From assembly GCF_001612905.1 (NCBI RefSeq), contig NZ_BDBI01000017.1, positions 124,001 through 188,000 on the forward strand: 64,000 nucleotides of DNA, in the 5' to 3' direction. Shown piece by piece: positions 35,556 through 43,655 of this stretch. Position 1 is the stretch's first letter, and the number at the start of each line of letters is the position of its first letter. This stretch comes from Nocardia ignorata NBRC 108230. Its GTDB lineage: Bacteria; Actinomycetota; Actinomycetes; Mycobacteriales; Mycobacteriaceae. The notes below the pieces were generated by a model that searched no databases, was not told the DNA's origin, and worked only from the letters and a program-made list of their open reading frames with translations. Both the position numbers and the translations under genes were made by a program.

Positions 35556-36626
35556 GTGCAGTGGGTCGGCAGAATCGGGTGGGTCGTCGGGCTGCTGGCC
35601 GGGGCCTTCGGGGTGCTGCTCGGCAGCGTCGGGTACTTCACCGGAATCGGCAACGACAGCCCGTTCGAGATCACCCTGGCCGTGGTGTTCTTCGGCTCGG
35701 GGTGCGCGCTCGCGGGAGTGTCGATCTGGCAGCTCGTCATAGGCGACCGTCATAAAAGGCGCGGCTACCCTAGGCAAACCTGGCACACCCCGCCTGCGGG
35801 CGTCCCGTATGCGGGCGGCTCGGGTTCCGCGCAGGTAGGCCCCGGCCACTCGCACGTCGGCCCGGTCGCCTCGGGTCCCTCCTATTTCGGGTCGCCACCG
35901 GCAGGCCACGCACCCGACGCACAGCCACTCGTCGGGCCCGAACCTCCGGTCACGCCGCCGAAACCGCTCCTGCACGCCGCCTACACCCCGCCTTCGGCGC
36001 CGATCGCCGCGACCGTCGCCCAGACGCCCGAGTGGGTCACGAGCACCCGGAGCATCCACCACTGGCTGCCAACCGGAATTCCCTACGCGAGCGCACCGAC
36101 CAGCGTGCTCGGTTCGCCCGTCGACCTCGACCGCGACAGTGCCGCGACCATCCCCGTCCGGGTGCGTGACGCGGTCCGCGAGCTCATCGCCATCGAGGGC
36201 CCGATCGAACGCGGCCGCCTGGTGATGCTGGTGGCCCAACGGTTCGGCGTGCCGAAACCCTCCGAGAAACAACAGATCTGCGTGCTCGGTCAGGTCCCCG
36301 AGGAACTGGTGCGCGCGACCCCACACGGCGTCTTCGTCTGGTCGTCGAACGTGGACCCCGGCACCTGGCGCGGCTTCCGCTTCACCCCACCCGGCACCAC
36401 CCGCCCCATCGAGACGATCTGCGGCGAGGAGATCGCGAACGCGATAACCCATGTGGCCCAGCACAACCGCCCCACCTTCGACGACCTCGTCTGGTCCACC
36501 CTCACCCAGTTCGCCCACGAACGCACCGGCATCGCCGAAGACCGCATCGAAGCCGCCCTCACCCTCGCCACCCGCCGCGGCAGACTCACCACCGACCCCG
36601 ACGGCCGCTACCGTCCGCTGTCTTGA
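35556..36626 (+). CDS. Membrane-anchored protein with C-terminal DUF3320-like winged-helix domains
   Basis: The 356-residue protein has two N-terminal membrane helices (about residues 5-27 and 40-62), a proline/glycine-rich linker (about 70-200) and a C-terminal region resembling DUF3320: VRDAVRELIAIEGPIERGRLVMLVAQRFGV and a second unit beginning GEEIANAITHVAQHNRPTF. DUF3320 normally ends superfamily 1 helicases of defence loci, so its attachment to membrane helices is odd. The GTG at 35556 follows GGAG by 8 bases. It is the third gene of the methyltransferase-kinase run, 86 bases after the kinase. A broken second copy lies at 38733-38942. Confidence 0.7.
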   Translation: MQWVGRIGWVVGLLAGAFGVLLGSVGYFTGIGNDSPFEITLAVVFFGSGCALAGVSIWQLVIGDRHKRRGYPRQTWHTPPAGVPYAGGSGSAQVGPGHSHVGPVASGPSYFGSPPAGHAPDAQPLVGPEPPVTPPKPLLHAAYTPPSAPIAATVAQTPEWVTSTRSIHHWLPTGIPYASAPTSVLGSPVDLDRDSAATIPVRVRDAVRELIAIEGPIERGRLVMLVAQRFGVPKPSEKQQICVLGQVPEELVRATPHGVFVWSSNVDPGTWRGFRFTPPGTTRPIETICGEEIANAITHVAQHNRPTFDDLVWSTLTQFAHERTGIAEDRIEAALTLATRRGRLTTDPDGRYRPLS

Positions 36627-36703
36627 TCCGCGAAGCCTGTCGGGCAGTGGCGGGATAGCGGCGGCTGTGAGTAGAGGTGCGCGGCGGCCCCGATGGAGTA
36701 CCA
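36599..36703 (+). repeat. Segmental duplication, copy 1 (end of DUF3320 gene and start of next gene)
   Basis: This ~105-base stretch (from GACGGCCGCTACC through CTGTCTTGATCCGCGAA to GAGTACCAG) matches 38914-39020 at most positions. In copy 1 it contains the stop of the DUF3320-like gene and then ATG GAG TAC CAG at 36693, the start of a gene equivalent to the one at 39009. That second gene is cut after seven codons by a TGA at 36714-36716, where an IS remnant and unrelated DNA begin. Confidence 0.85.
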
Positions 36704-36731
36704 GCGTCCGAGTTGATTCAGTCCTTTTCAG

Positions 36732-36836
36732 TTAGTGCTGCAGGCCACAGTGATAGGGGTGGCTGCAGCGGGCTGCGTACTCGACCGGCGGCAAGTGACG
36801 CAGCGTCGAGTAGCGGTGGTGCTGATTGTGGCGGAA
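36732..36836 (-). pseudogene. C-terminal remnant of an IS3-type transposase
   Basis: Read leftwards, the frame gives FRHNQHHRYSTLRHLPPVEY followed by AARCSHPYHCGLQ and a stop at 36732-36734. The pattern YxxxxHRYSTLxxLPPxEY is the end of the DDE integrase core of IS3-family OrfB proteins. Only about 35 residues remain and there are no visible terminal inverted repeats. The fragment lies exactly at the broken edge of duplication copy 1, so an insertion sequence probably took part in the rearrangement. Confidence 0.7.
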
Positions 36837-36870
36837 CGAAATTGGACAATCACGCCCCGAGCTTCGAGAA

Positions 36871-37902
36871 CTAACAGGAGGCGGAGGGAAGGCTGCGATC
36901 TCGAATGGACATAGTGAACTCGAATCGTGTCGCCCCGCTGCCTCCTTTGGGGACGACCACTGCGGTGCCGTCAGCGGGGGTCCACGTTCGAGGGACGAGC
37001 ACCAGCTGGTCGCCGACCTGAACCAGGAGGACGAGGCCCTCGTATCGGTAGGAAGTCTTGAGATCTTTGTCCCCGGGCGGGGGCGCGCAGACGGATTCGC
37101 GGACTCCTGACGCTGGACTTCCTAGCGCGGCGAGCCGGAGGGGGTTGTCGGTGTGGATGACTACCTGCGGACGATCGCGCAGAGCCGTCGCAGTCTGGTT
37201 CGCGCGAGCCCGGCCCACTGCCTCAGCGTAGTCGTCCACTGCCCAGAATGCCCCTAGTCCGATGACTACAAAAAGAAGTACCGATTCAACCGTGCGGATC
37301 ATTTGTGGCTGCGAATGGTTTGACGACGTGCTCGGCATTGTCCGAACCAAGCGCGATAGTACCGTTACTCCTACAATCAGAGAGAGGGGTGCGGCAGCAA
37401 TCATTGCCTGATTGATCGGAGTAGGTTGGTCCAGCAAGCCTGCAGCGGCATTGACGATCAGCAGAATTGCTGCAACGGTGAACGAAATTACTACTATGTT
37501 CTTGGTGGTGCTCTTGATGCGCGCCCGGGCATGGTTCGGGATCGCAAGCGCGATTAAATATATACCTTGGAGAACGAATAATGGTAGTATCGCTTCTACC
37601 CGATTGCGATCGATGGATCTGGCCCATGTGAGCAGCAGGCCAACCAAACATGCGAGCCCCAGCGGAATGTAGAGGGCGTCGACGCTTCGTATGAATAGCT
37701 CTTGCTGAGAAAATGGAAGTACGCTCAGTGGGATTCCGAAGAAATCATAGAATGAGAATGCGCGCGCCCAGCCGAAGTAGAATAGTAGAGCGACTGTCAG
37801 GCTTGCGGGGGCTACGAACTCGGTTACGATGGAAATGAGGTGCGACGAACCGGAAACTGGCTCTTCGCTGTGACTTTGCGGCGCGGGGCTGGTGTGCGTC
37901 AC
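36871..37902 (-). CDS. Multi-span membrane protein of unknown function (lower-GC insert)
   Basis: The 343-residue protein has about six membrane helices (for example SLTVALLFYFGWARAF, LGLACLVGLLLTWAR, LFVLQGIYLIALAI, IVVISFTVAAILLIV, LLFVVIGLGAFWAV) followed by an extracytoplasmic C-terminal domain of about 110 residues with two cysteines. I do not recognise the family. Codon use is clearly less GC-rich than in the flanking genes, with A/T-ending codons such as ATA and AAT, so it was probably acquired. It lies between the two copies of the duplication together with the lipoprotein gene upstream on the same strand. Confidence 0.75.
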   Translation of the reverse strand: MTHTSPAPQSHSEEPVSGSSHLISIVTEFVAPASLTVALLFYFGWARAFSFYDFFGIPLSVLPFSQQELFIRSVDALYIPLGLACLVGLLLTWARSIDRNRVEAILPLFVLQGIYLIALAIPNHARARIKSTTKNIVVISFTVAAILLIVNAAAGLLDQPTPINQAMIAAAPLSLIVGVTVLSRLVRTMPSTSSNHSQPQMIRTVESVLLFVVIGLGAFWAVDDYAEAVGRARANQTATALRDRPQVVIHTDNPLRLAALGSPASGVRESVCAPPPGDKDLKTSYRYEGLVLLVQVGDQLVLVPRTWTPADGTAVVVPKGGSGATRFEFTMSIRDRSLPSASC

Positions 37903-37927
37903 GAATGTTCCTGTTCAGCTGCTACCT

Positions 37928-38569
37928 CTAGGTACACGGTTCTTGAATGCCTGCGATAATTGTCAATACCGAGCCACGTGCTACCTTTACGCCCCCCAGG
38001 CTGGACGGCTCGGTACGCCTCACCCCGCATCGGGAGATTGCCGAATCGGAATATTCCACCTGTAGGTTGAGGCAAACATGGCCACATCGAGCTATGAGGT
38101 ATTGTTCAACGCAGTTGACCAACTCCGCGACGATATACCCTGGACAAGGGTGGCCGGTCAACTCTCCGCGGCTGTAGTTAGAAATAGTGGCCATTGCCGG
38201 AAGTTCGATATCACATAGTTCGCGGGTGCCGGTGTAAATTGTTACGACAGACCCGGGCGGGATGATATCCCCGGTGTACCCGGGCTCCATGCGTACAAAG
38301 TCGCACTTCGTTAGAGAAGGATCAACAGGTTCGGTCCTGAGGTCGAGACACGCATAGCCGCATTGATCCGAAGCGACCTTTGTTAGGCAGTCGACGATTG
38401 AATCGACGCCGTAATCGCGGACGCAGACGGGGCCCGGCATGTTGTCCCCGCCGCTGGAGCCGGCAACAAGCGGGGGTAGTACGACGCCGTCGGGTCGAGA
38501 ATTTAGGCATGCCGAGCAGAAGAGTGTCGCGAGAGCTAGAACTGTGGCCAGATAGATGCGTCCGGGCAT
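37928..38569 (-). CDS. Secreted lipoprotein with two cysteine-containing PASTA-like repeats
   Basis: The 213-residue protein begins with a signal sequence (MPGRIYLATVLALATLFCSAC) whose cysteine fits a lipobox. The mature part has two similar units: CVRDYGVDSIVDCLTKVAS with CGYACLDLRTEPVD and GSVVTIYTGT, then CPGYIVAELVNCVEQYLIA with CGHVCLNLQVEYSD and GSVLTIIAG. Each unit ends like a PASTA domain and has four or five conserved cysteines, which PASTA domains normally lack, so disulfide-stabilised variants are likely. Low GC content links it to the adjacent membrane-protein gene. The ATG at 38569 was chosen for the signal peptide. Confidence 0.65.
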   Translation of the reverse strand: MPGRIYLATVLALATLFCSACLNSRPDGVVLPPLVAGSSGGDNMPGPVCVRDYGVDSIVDCLTKVASDQCGYACLDLRTEPVDPSLTKCDFVRMEPGYTGDIIPPGSVVTIYTGTRELCDIELPAMATISNYSRGELTGHPCPGYIVAELVNCVEQYLIARCGHVCLNLQVEYSDSAISRCGVRRTEPSSLGGVKVARGSVLTIIAGIQEPCT

Positions 38570-38732
38570 CGTGACGACGTCTCCCCTCCAATGGTCGATG
38601 AACAACCAAGACGGCATTCATCCTAGGGCCGGCCCTCGAACCGGAGATCGTTTTCGCGAATCTCATCGGTGTAGTCGAGACAATTGGTGGCATCCGGCAA
38701 CGAGTACCGTCTGCCGCATCTGAAGTCGGCAC

Positions 38733-38942
38733 ATGGGTCCTACCTTCTATCACGAGGAGTTCAGGGATCTGTCCGATGACGCAGATCGGTTGCTTCTGAG
38801 AGCGTTTCGACACGCTGAAGCTGTGCGTCACCGACATCTTCGCGAGCGACCCCGCTCAGGGTCTTCGTCCGGTCGTCCAGCCTCGACCACGCCACCTCCT
38901 CACAACCGAACCCGAACGGCCGCTACCACCCCACTGTCTTGA
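38733..38942. pseudogene. Scrambled remnant of a second DUF3320-like gene
   Basis: Two homologous pieces of the gene at 35556-36626 are present in opposite orientations. On the minus strand 38733-38830 encodes VSKRSQKQPICVIGQIPELL, matching the segment KPSEKQQICVLGQVPEEL. On the plus strand 38838-38890 matches the bases encoding ATPHGVFVWSSNVDP, and from 38914 the match resumes at the end of the gene after a deletion. No intact frame remains. An inversion and a deletion must have followed the duplication. Confidence 0.75.
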
Positions 38943-39020
38943 TCCGCGAAAGCTGCCGGAGGGCAGCGGCATAATGACGGCTGTGTGTAGATGTTCGCGG
39001 CGGTCGCGATGAAATACCAG
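38914..39020 (+). repeat. Segmental duplication, copy 2
   Basis: This matches 36599-36703 (GAACGGCCGCTACC, CTGTCTTGATCCGCGAA, ATGAAATACCAG). Here the downstream gene is intact and starts at ATG 39009, whereas in copy 1 it is truncated; the upstream gene is intact in copy 1 and ruined here. The two copies therefore complement each other and show that the ancestral unit was a DUF3320 gene followed by the 39009-type gene. Confidence 0.85.
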
Positions 39021-39650
39021 AGATCTCCCTCGGTGATCGCGCTGTGGGTTTTGGCGGGTCTCTGGAGTTCCGTCTGCCTGTTGGCGGCAGTGTCGTCGCT
39101 GGTCGGCTCGGAACCCGATGCCGGTTCGGCCGTAGTCGGCTCGATCCTTTGCGGCGGCCTACCGCTCGCCGCGGTGTGGTGGCATGACTACGCGCAGGCG
39201 CATCGTCCGATGCCACGTCCGATGATGCACCCGCCGTCTCCGCTACCCCCACCGCCGCCTCGACCGCAATTGCCGGAACGTCTTCTGCTGCCGTGGTATC
39301 GGCTCGCCAAGGCATGGGATGTGGTCGCGGAACTGCAACGCCAGGGGTGGATCGACGGGAGTTCGACGCGCGGGGTTCCGGAGTCCATGAAACGGCTGCA
39401 CCGATTGGCGATCGCCGACGGGATGACCGATCAACTCGGTGGTCGACGATCCGGCACGGTCACCCAGCAGATCACCTTGCTCGGCGACCTGCTGGTGGCT
39501 CTGGCCGACGAAGCGGTGGAGCATCAGGCGACCATCGGGACCGACTTCACCCCCGCGACCCTGGCGGTCGCCGCTCAGCGGCTCGCGGCGGACCGGGCGG
39601 CTTACCAGGAGTTGATGGAACTCGGCGGCGCGTGGGGCGAGCGTCCCTAG
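39009..39650 (+). CDS. Membrane-anchored protein of unknown function, paralogue partner of the DUF3320 gene
   Basis: The 213-residue protein has two N-terminal membrane helices (SVIALWVLAGLWSSVCLLAA and SAVVGSILCGGLPLAAVW), a proline-rich linker (MPRPMMHPPSPLPPPPPRP) and a helical cytoplasmic domain of about 125 residues (PWYRLAKAWDVVAELQRQGW to the end). The layout, two helices plus proline linker plus soluble domain, copies that of the DUF3320-like protein. The ATG at 39009 is conserved in both duplication copies; an in-frame ATG at 38991 is possible. The soluble part is not recognised. It is convergent with the resolvase-like gene and overlaps it by 4 bases. Confidence 0.7.
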   Translation: MKYQRSPSVIALWVLAGLWSSVCLLAAVSSLVGSEPDAGSAVVGSILCGGLPLAAVWWHDYAQAHRPMPRPMMHPPSPLPPPPPRPQLPERLLLPWYRLAKAWDVVAELQRQGWIDGSSTRGVPESMKRLHRLAIADGMTDQLGGRRSGTVTQQITLLGDLLVALADEAVEHQATIGTDFTPATLAVAAQRLAADRAAYQELMELGGAWGERP

Positions 39651-39970
39651 GCGGGTAAGGCGGGGGCGGTGCGGGTGTGTGTCACCTCGGGGGCGACGGT
39701 GACGATGTCGCAGGCGGCGAGGAGGGTGTGGGGGAAGTCGTCACCGAGGTGGGCCAGGCTCGGCATGACGACGGCCGCGGCGGAGGTCGCGGCGACCACG
39801 TCGAGCAGGCGGCCGAGCGGATCGGTGGTGCGGTCGCTGAAGGCCACCGTCTTGGTGAAGCGGTAACCGAGGCGTTCGGCTAGGGATCGGATCTGCGTTT
39901 CGTCCCAGGACTGGGCGACACCCGAGATGTCGCGGCGCAGATATCCGATCGCCGGTGGCTTCATGGGCAT
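39647..39970 (-). CDS. Resolvase-like small protein
   Basis: The 107-residue protein resembles the N-terminal catalytic domain of serine recombinases: AIGYLRRDISGVAQSWDETQI (position of the usual YxRxS start) and VAFSDRTTDPLGRLLDVVAAT. The catalytic serine motif YxRVSxxxQ reads YLRRDISG, the arginine pair is only partly kept and the DNA-binding domain is missing. It is therefore probably not a recombinase but one of the degenerate resolvase-fold proteins found in actinobacterial genomes. The start at 39970 is chosen for MPMKPPAIGYL. Confidence 0.6.
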   Translation of the reverse strand: MPMKPPAIGYLRRDISGVAQSWDETQIRSLAERLGYRFTKTVAFSDRTTDPLGRLLDVVAATSAAAVVMPSLAHLGDDFPHTLLAACDIVTVAPEVTHTRTAPALPA

Positions 39971-40065
39971 GACCGTACCGGCGCGGAGTGTCGCAGTCGT
40001 GAACGCGAGCGAACGCGAGTCGAATTCGCAATCCGACCGAGACCCATTCGCGCGCTGATCGAGTG

Positions 40066-41070
40066 CTACCACGCCTCATTGGAGATCAGCGCGGTGAGCA
40101 ACTGGCGGATCGCGGCGACCCGTCGCTCGACACCGGGCAGCTGATCGAGGGCGCATTCGGGGTCGGCGGGCGGCCCGAGATGGGTGCAGCCGCGCGGACA
40201 GTCCTCGATGGCGTCGGCGAGATCGGTGAACGAGGCGATCACGTCGTCGGGCGTGATGTGGGCCAGACCGAACGACCGCACGCCCGGTGTGTCGATCACC
40301 CAGCCGCCACCGGGCAGCGGCAGCGCCACCGACTGGGTGGAGGTGTGCTTGCCCTTACCCACGCCGGACACCTCGCCGACCGCCCGATAGGCATCGGGTA
40401 CAAGGCGATTCACCATCGTCGACTTGCCTACCCCGGAATGCCCGATGAGCGCGGTGAGCCGGTCACGCAAGATCTCGACCACCGGTTCGATGGGGTCGTC
40501 GATCCCCGCGTACAGGATCTTCAGGTCCAAACCCTCGAAGGCCGAAGCGAATTCGGACTCGGCCACCAGATCACGCTTGGTGAGCACCAGGATCGGTTCC
40601 AGTCCACCGGCATACGCGGCGACCATGGTCCGTTCCACGAAACCCGTGCGCGGCGGCGGATCGGCCAGGGCGACGACGATGAACAACTGCTCGGCATTGG
40701 CGACGACGATCCGCTCGAACGGATCGGTGTCGTCGGCGGTGCGCCGCAACACCGTTCGCCGATCGGCCACCCGGACGATCCGGGCGAGACTGTCGGGCTT
40801 GCCGGTGAGATCACCGACGACGCCCACCCGGTCGCCGACGACGATCGGCGTGCGGCCGAGCTCACGGGCCCGCATGGCGACGATGCGCCGGTCGGGGTCA
40901 CCGTCGAGGACACACCCCCACCGGCCCCGGTCGACCGCGACGACCATGGCGTCCTCGGCGTCGTTGTGCTGCGGCCGGGTCTTGGTACGCGGGCGGGAGG
41001 AGGCCTTGCCGGGACGAACCCGCACATCGGATTCGTCGTAGCTGGCCGCGCTGCGTCCTCGGCGACTCAG
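40066..41070 (-). CDS. rsgA: Ribosome small-subunit-dependent GTPase RsgA
   Basis: RsgA checks late 30S subunit assembly. The protein (334 residues if read from 41070) has an OB-fold part, a circularly permuted GTPase with G4 LTKRD before Walker [10 protein letters not shown] (about residue 210) and DTPGVRSFG, and a C-terminal zinc site CPRGCTH with a later cysteine. The conserved actinobacterial N-terminus [12 protein letters not shown] lies partly upstream of the first ATG/GTG-type codon (41025). The only possible initiation codon with a ribosome site is CTG at 41070, 7 bases after AGGAG and overlapping the aroA stop (CTGA). It is encoded after aroA as in M. tuberculosis. Confidence 0.9.
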   Translation of the reverse strand: MSRRGRSAASYDESDVRVRPGKASSRPRTKTRPQHNDAEDAMVVAVDRGRWGCVLDGDPDRRIVAMRARELGRTPIVVGDRVGVVGDLTGKPDSLARIVRVADRRTVLRRTADDTDPFERIVVANAEQLFIVVALADPPPRTGFVERTMVAAYAGGLEPILVLTKRDLVAESEFASAFEGLDLKILYAGIDDPIEPVVEILRDRLTALIGHSGVGKSTMVNRLVPDAYRAVGEVSGVGKGKHTSTQSVALPLPGGGWVIDTPGVRSFGLAHITPDDVIASFTDLADAIEDCPRGCTHLGPPADPECALDQLPGVERRVAAIRQLLTALISNEAW

Positions 41071-42359
41071 CGCGCCACTCCTTCACCCGATAACGCAGGC
41101 GCGAGCATCTGCTCCCACAGCGCGACGAAGGTCGGCAGGGTCTTGGCGGTGGTCCCGATGTCCTCGATCTCGATACCGGGCACCCGCAGGCCGAGAATCG
41201 CACCTGCGGTGGCCATCCGGTGATCGGCGTAGGAATGCCACTGCCCGCCGTGCAGCGGGGCGGGCACGATCTCGAGCCCGTCGGCGGTCTCGGTGACCTT
41301 GCCGCCGAGCCGGTTGATCTCGGCGGAAAGCGCTGCGAGACGGTCGGTTTCGTGCCCGCGCAGATGCGCGATGCCACGCAGCACCGACGGCGAATCGGCC
41401 AGGGCGGCGAGCGCGGCGACGGTGGGGGTGAGCTCGCCGACGTCGTGCAGGTCGATATCGATGCCCGCCAGCCGTTCCGGCCCGCGCACGGTGAGGATCC
41501 CGTCGAAGACGCGGGCCTCGGCGCCCATGCGGACCAGGATCTCGCGGATCACGTCACCGGGCTGGGTGGTGCCGCGCGGCCACATCGGCACGCTCACCTC
41601 GCCGCCGGTGACCGCGGCCGCCGCCAGGAACGGCGTCGCGTTGGACAGGTCGGGTTCGATCTCCCAGTCGACGGCGCGGATCGGGCCGGGCGCCACCGTC
41701 CAGGTCTGCGCGCCGCGCACGTCGCTCGGGGTGGTGACGGCGACATCGGCGCGGCGCAGCATCTCCACCGTCATCTCGATGTGCGGCATCGACGGCAGCA
41801 CACCACCGCTGTGGTTGACCGTGATGCCCTGCTCGAAACGGGCGGCCGAGAGCAACAGGCCCGACACGAACTGCGAGGAACCGGAGGCGTCGATGGTGAC
41901 CTCACCGCCGCGCAGCGTCCCGGTGCCGTGCACCACGAACGGCAGCGCGTCGCCCTCGATGTCGAGGCCCAGGCTGCGCAGCGCGTCGAGGATGGTCGAC
42001 AGCGGCCGGTGCCTGGCCTGCTCGTCGCCGAAGAAGGCGACATCGCCGGTCGCCAGGGCGGCGGCGGGCGGCAGGAACCGCATGATGGTTCCCGCGAGGC
42101 CGCAGTCAACGGCGGCACTGTGCAGTGGCGCGGGGGTGACCTCGAGGGTTTCGGCGTCGCCGACGATCTCGGTGCCGAGGGCGCGCAGGGCGGCGATCAT
42201 CAGGTCGGTGTCGCGGCTGCGCAGGGCACCGGTGAGGGTGGACGGCCCATCGGCAAGTGCGGCGAGGATGAGCGCGCGATTGGTGATGGATTTCGAACCG
42301 GGCAGGGTGACGGTCGCGTGGACGGGGACCTCGATGTGGGGCGCTGGCCAGAAACTCAC
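41067..42359 (-). CDS. aroA: 3-phosphoshikimate 1-carboxyvinyltransferase (EPSP synthase)
   Basis: AroA makes EPSP from shikimate 3-phosphate and phosphoenolpyruvate in aromatic amino acid synthesis. The 430-residue protein shows [13 protein letters not shown] (substrate-binding start), the glycine-rich [12 protein letters not shown] and the late motif [13 protein letters not shown]. The GTG at 42359 is chosen because GGGAGG lies about 8 bases upstream and the length then matches the family; the frame further upstream to 42545 overlaps the divergent SRAP gene's control region. The rsgA gene follows with a 4-base overlap. Confidence 0.96.
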   Translation of the reverse strand: MSFWPAPHIEVPVHATVTLPGSKSITNRALILAALADGPSTLTGALRSRDTDLMIAALRALGTEIVGDAETLEVTPAPLHSAAVDCGLAGTIMRFLPPAAALATGDVAFFGDEQARHRPLSTILDALRSLGLDIEGDALPFVVHGTGTLRGGEVTIDASGSSQFVSGLLLSAARFEQGITVNHSGGVLPSMPHIEMTVEMLRRADVAVTTPSDVRGAQTWTVAPGPIRAVDWEIEPDLSNATPFLAAAAVTGGEVSVPMWPRGTTQPGDVIREILVRMGAEARVFDGILTVRGPERLAGIDIDLHDVGELTPTVAALAALADSPSVLRGIAHLRGHETDRLAALSAEINRLGGKVTETADGLEIVPAPLHGGQWHSYADHRMATAGAILGLRVPGIEIEDIGTTAKTLPTFVALWEQMLAPALSGEGVAR

Positions 42360-42462
42360 CTGCCCATCCTCCCTCATGTGCGGACCGAACACACCGGTGG
42401 TGCGCGAACTCGCGTCGCCGCGTCGGCCGAACTTGTCGGACTCCGGTGCCACCATGGTTCTC

Positions 42463-43236
42463 ATGTGCGGACGATATGCGACTACGACCAACCCCGGTCG
42501 CCTGGCGGCCGAGCTCGACGCGGTCGACGAAACCGACCTCGACAACCCCGACGAGACGGTGAGCTACAACGTGGCCCCGACCAGCCAGGTGCTCACCGTG
42601 GTCGAACGCCACGAGCACGACCACCCCGACGACGATCCGCGCCTGCGGATCCGCCGGATGCGCTGGGGGCTGATCCCGCACTGGACCAAGGCCGCCGAGC
42701 CGGGTGTTCCGGCCAAGGGCAAACCGCTGTTCAACGCCCGGGCCGACAAGATCGTCACGGCACCGTCGTTCCGTGACTCGGCCAAGTCCAAGCGGTGCCT
42801 CGTCCCCATGGACGGCTGGTACGAGTGGCTCGTCGAACCCGCTCCGACCGGCAAGGGCAAGGCGGTCAAGAAGCCGTTCTTCATGTCCCATGCCGACGGT
42901 TCGCAGATTTACATGGCCGGCCTGTGGTCGGTGTGGCGCGACCGGAGCAAGCCCGACGCGCAACCGCTGATGTCGTGCACCATCCTCACCACCGACGCCG
43001 TGGGCGAGCTCGCCCGCATCCACGACCGCATGCCCTTACCGATGCCGCGTGAGCACTGGGAAGCCTGGCTGGATCCGGACCATCCGGCGCCCGCCGAATT
43101 GCTCGGGGGTCCCGCGGCGGACGAGGTGGCGAATATCGTCGCGCGACCGGTGTCCACACTGGTGAACAACGTGCGCAACAACGGTCCCGAACTGCTGGTT
43201 CCCGACGAAGAGGCCGGGCAGACCACACTGCTGTGA
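42463..43236 (+). CDS. SRAP (SOS response-associated peptidase, HMCES/YedK-type) protein
   Basis: SRAP proteins form a covalent link through cysteine 2 with abasic sites in single-stranded DNA, shielding them from breakage. The 257-residue protein starts MCGRYA (Cys2 after removal of Met) and keeps N-containing FNARAD, the glutamate in DGWYEW and the histidine in IHDRMPLPM. The ATG at 42463 is required for a free Cys2; an earlier in-frame ATG at 42454 would block it. It is divergent from aroA over about 100 bases. No LexA-type box is visible there. Confidence 0.93.
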   Translation: MCGRYATTTNPGRLAAELDAVDETDLDNPDETVSYNVAPTSQVLTVVERHEHDHPDDDPRLRIRRMRWGLIPHWTKAAEPGVPAKGKPLFNARADKIVTAPSFRDSAKSKRCLVPMDGWYEWLVEPAPTGKGKAVKKPFFMSHADGSQIYMAGLWSVWRDRSKPDAQPLMSCTILTTDAVGELARIHDRMPLPMPREHWEAWLDPDHPAPAELLGGPAADEVANIVARPVSTLVNNVRNNGPELLVPDEEAGQTTLL

Positions 43237-43258
43237 TCGTGCCCGGCCGCCGCGAACG

Positions 43259-43576
43259 TCAGAGCGGGCAGGGCACCGAATCGGTGGCGATATTCAGGCC
43301 GCACTTGATGGCGCCGGTGACCAGGTCGATGATCTCGGTGGCCAGTCCGCCGCCGAGGTTCTCGGTCTTCTCGGCCTGCTCGTTGTTCTCGGCTCCCGGC
43401 GCGTTCTTCGGGCTGGTGCCCTGGCCGTTGAGCGGGTAGTCGCCGGGCTCGGTCGGTGCGGACGGCGCCACCGGTGGAATCGCGGCGGCGGGAACGGCGG
43501 CCTCCGCGGCGCCGAAGCCGAGTATCAGGGCAAGGGACAGGGTGGCGATCGTCGAGCGAGTGGACATTTTTCGCAT
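43259..43576 (-). CDS. Small secreted protein
   Basis: The 105-residue protein has a clear signal peptide (STIATLSLALILGFGAAEA) with predicted cleavage near AAEAAV, then a proline-rich segment (IPPVAPSAPTEPG) and a C-terminal part with two cysteines (IKCGLNIATDSVPCPL) that could form a disulfide. No family is recognised. The ATG at 43576 follows GAGGA by 4 bases. It lies convergent to the SRAP gene. Confidence 0.7.
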   Translation of the reverse strand: MRKMSTRSTIATLSLALILGFGAAEAAVPAAAIPPVAPSAPTEPGDYPLNGQGTSPKNAPGAENNEQAEKTENLGGGLATEIIDLVTGAIKCGLNIATDSVPCPL

Positions 43577-43655
43577 CACATCCTCGGGTCGAATCGGTCG
43601 TACCGGGCGCGGAATGCGTCGGTAGTGGATTCGGAACGAGACTGTGATCGGATTG

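Noticed and set aside
39647..39970. A mobile-element serine recombinase
   Set aside because: The catalytic serine motif is degenerate, the DNA-binding domain is missing and there are no ends or repeats, so it is annotated as a resolvase-like protein only.
42360..42462. A LexA or damage-response box before the SRAP gene
   Set aside because: No TCGAAC-N4-GTTCGA pattern is present in the aroA-SRAP gap.
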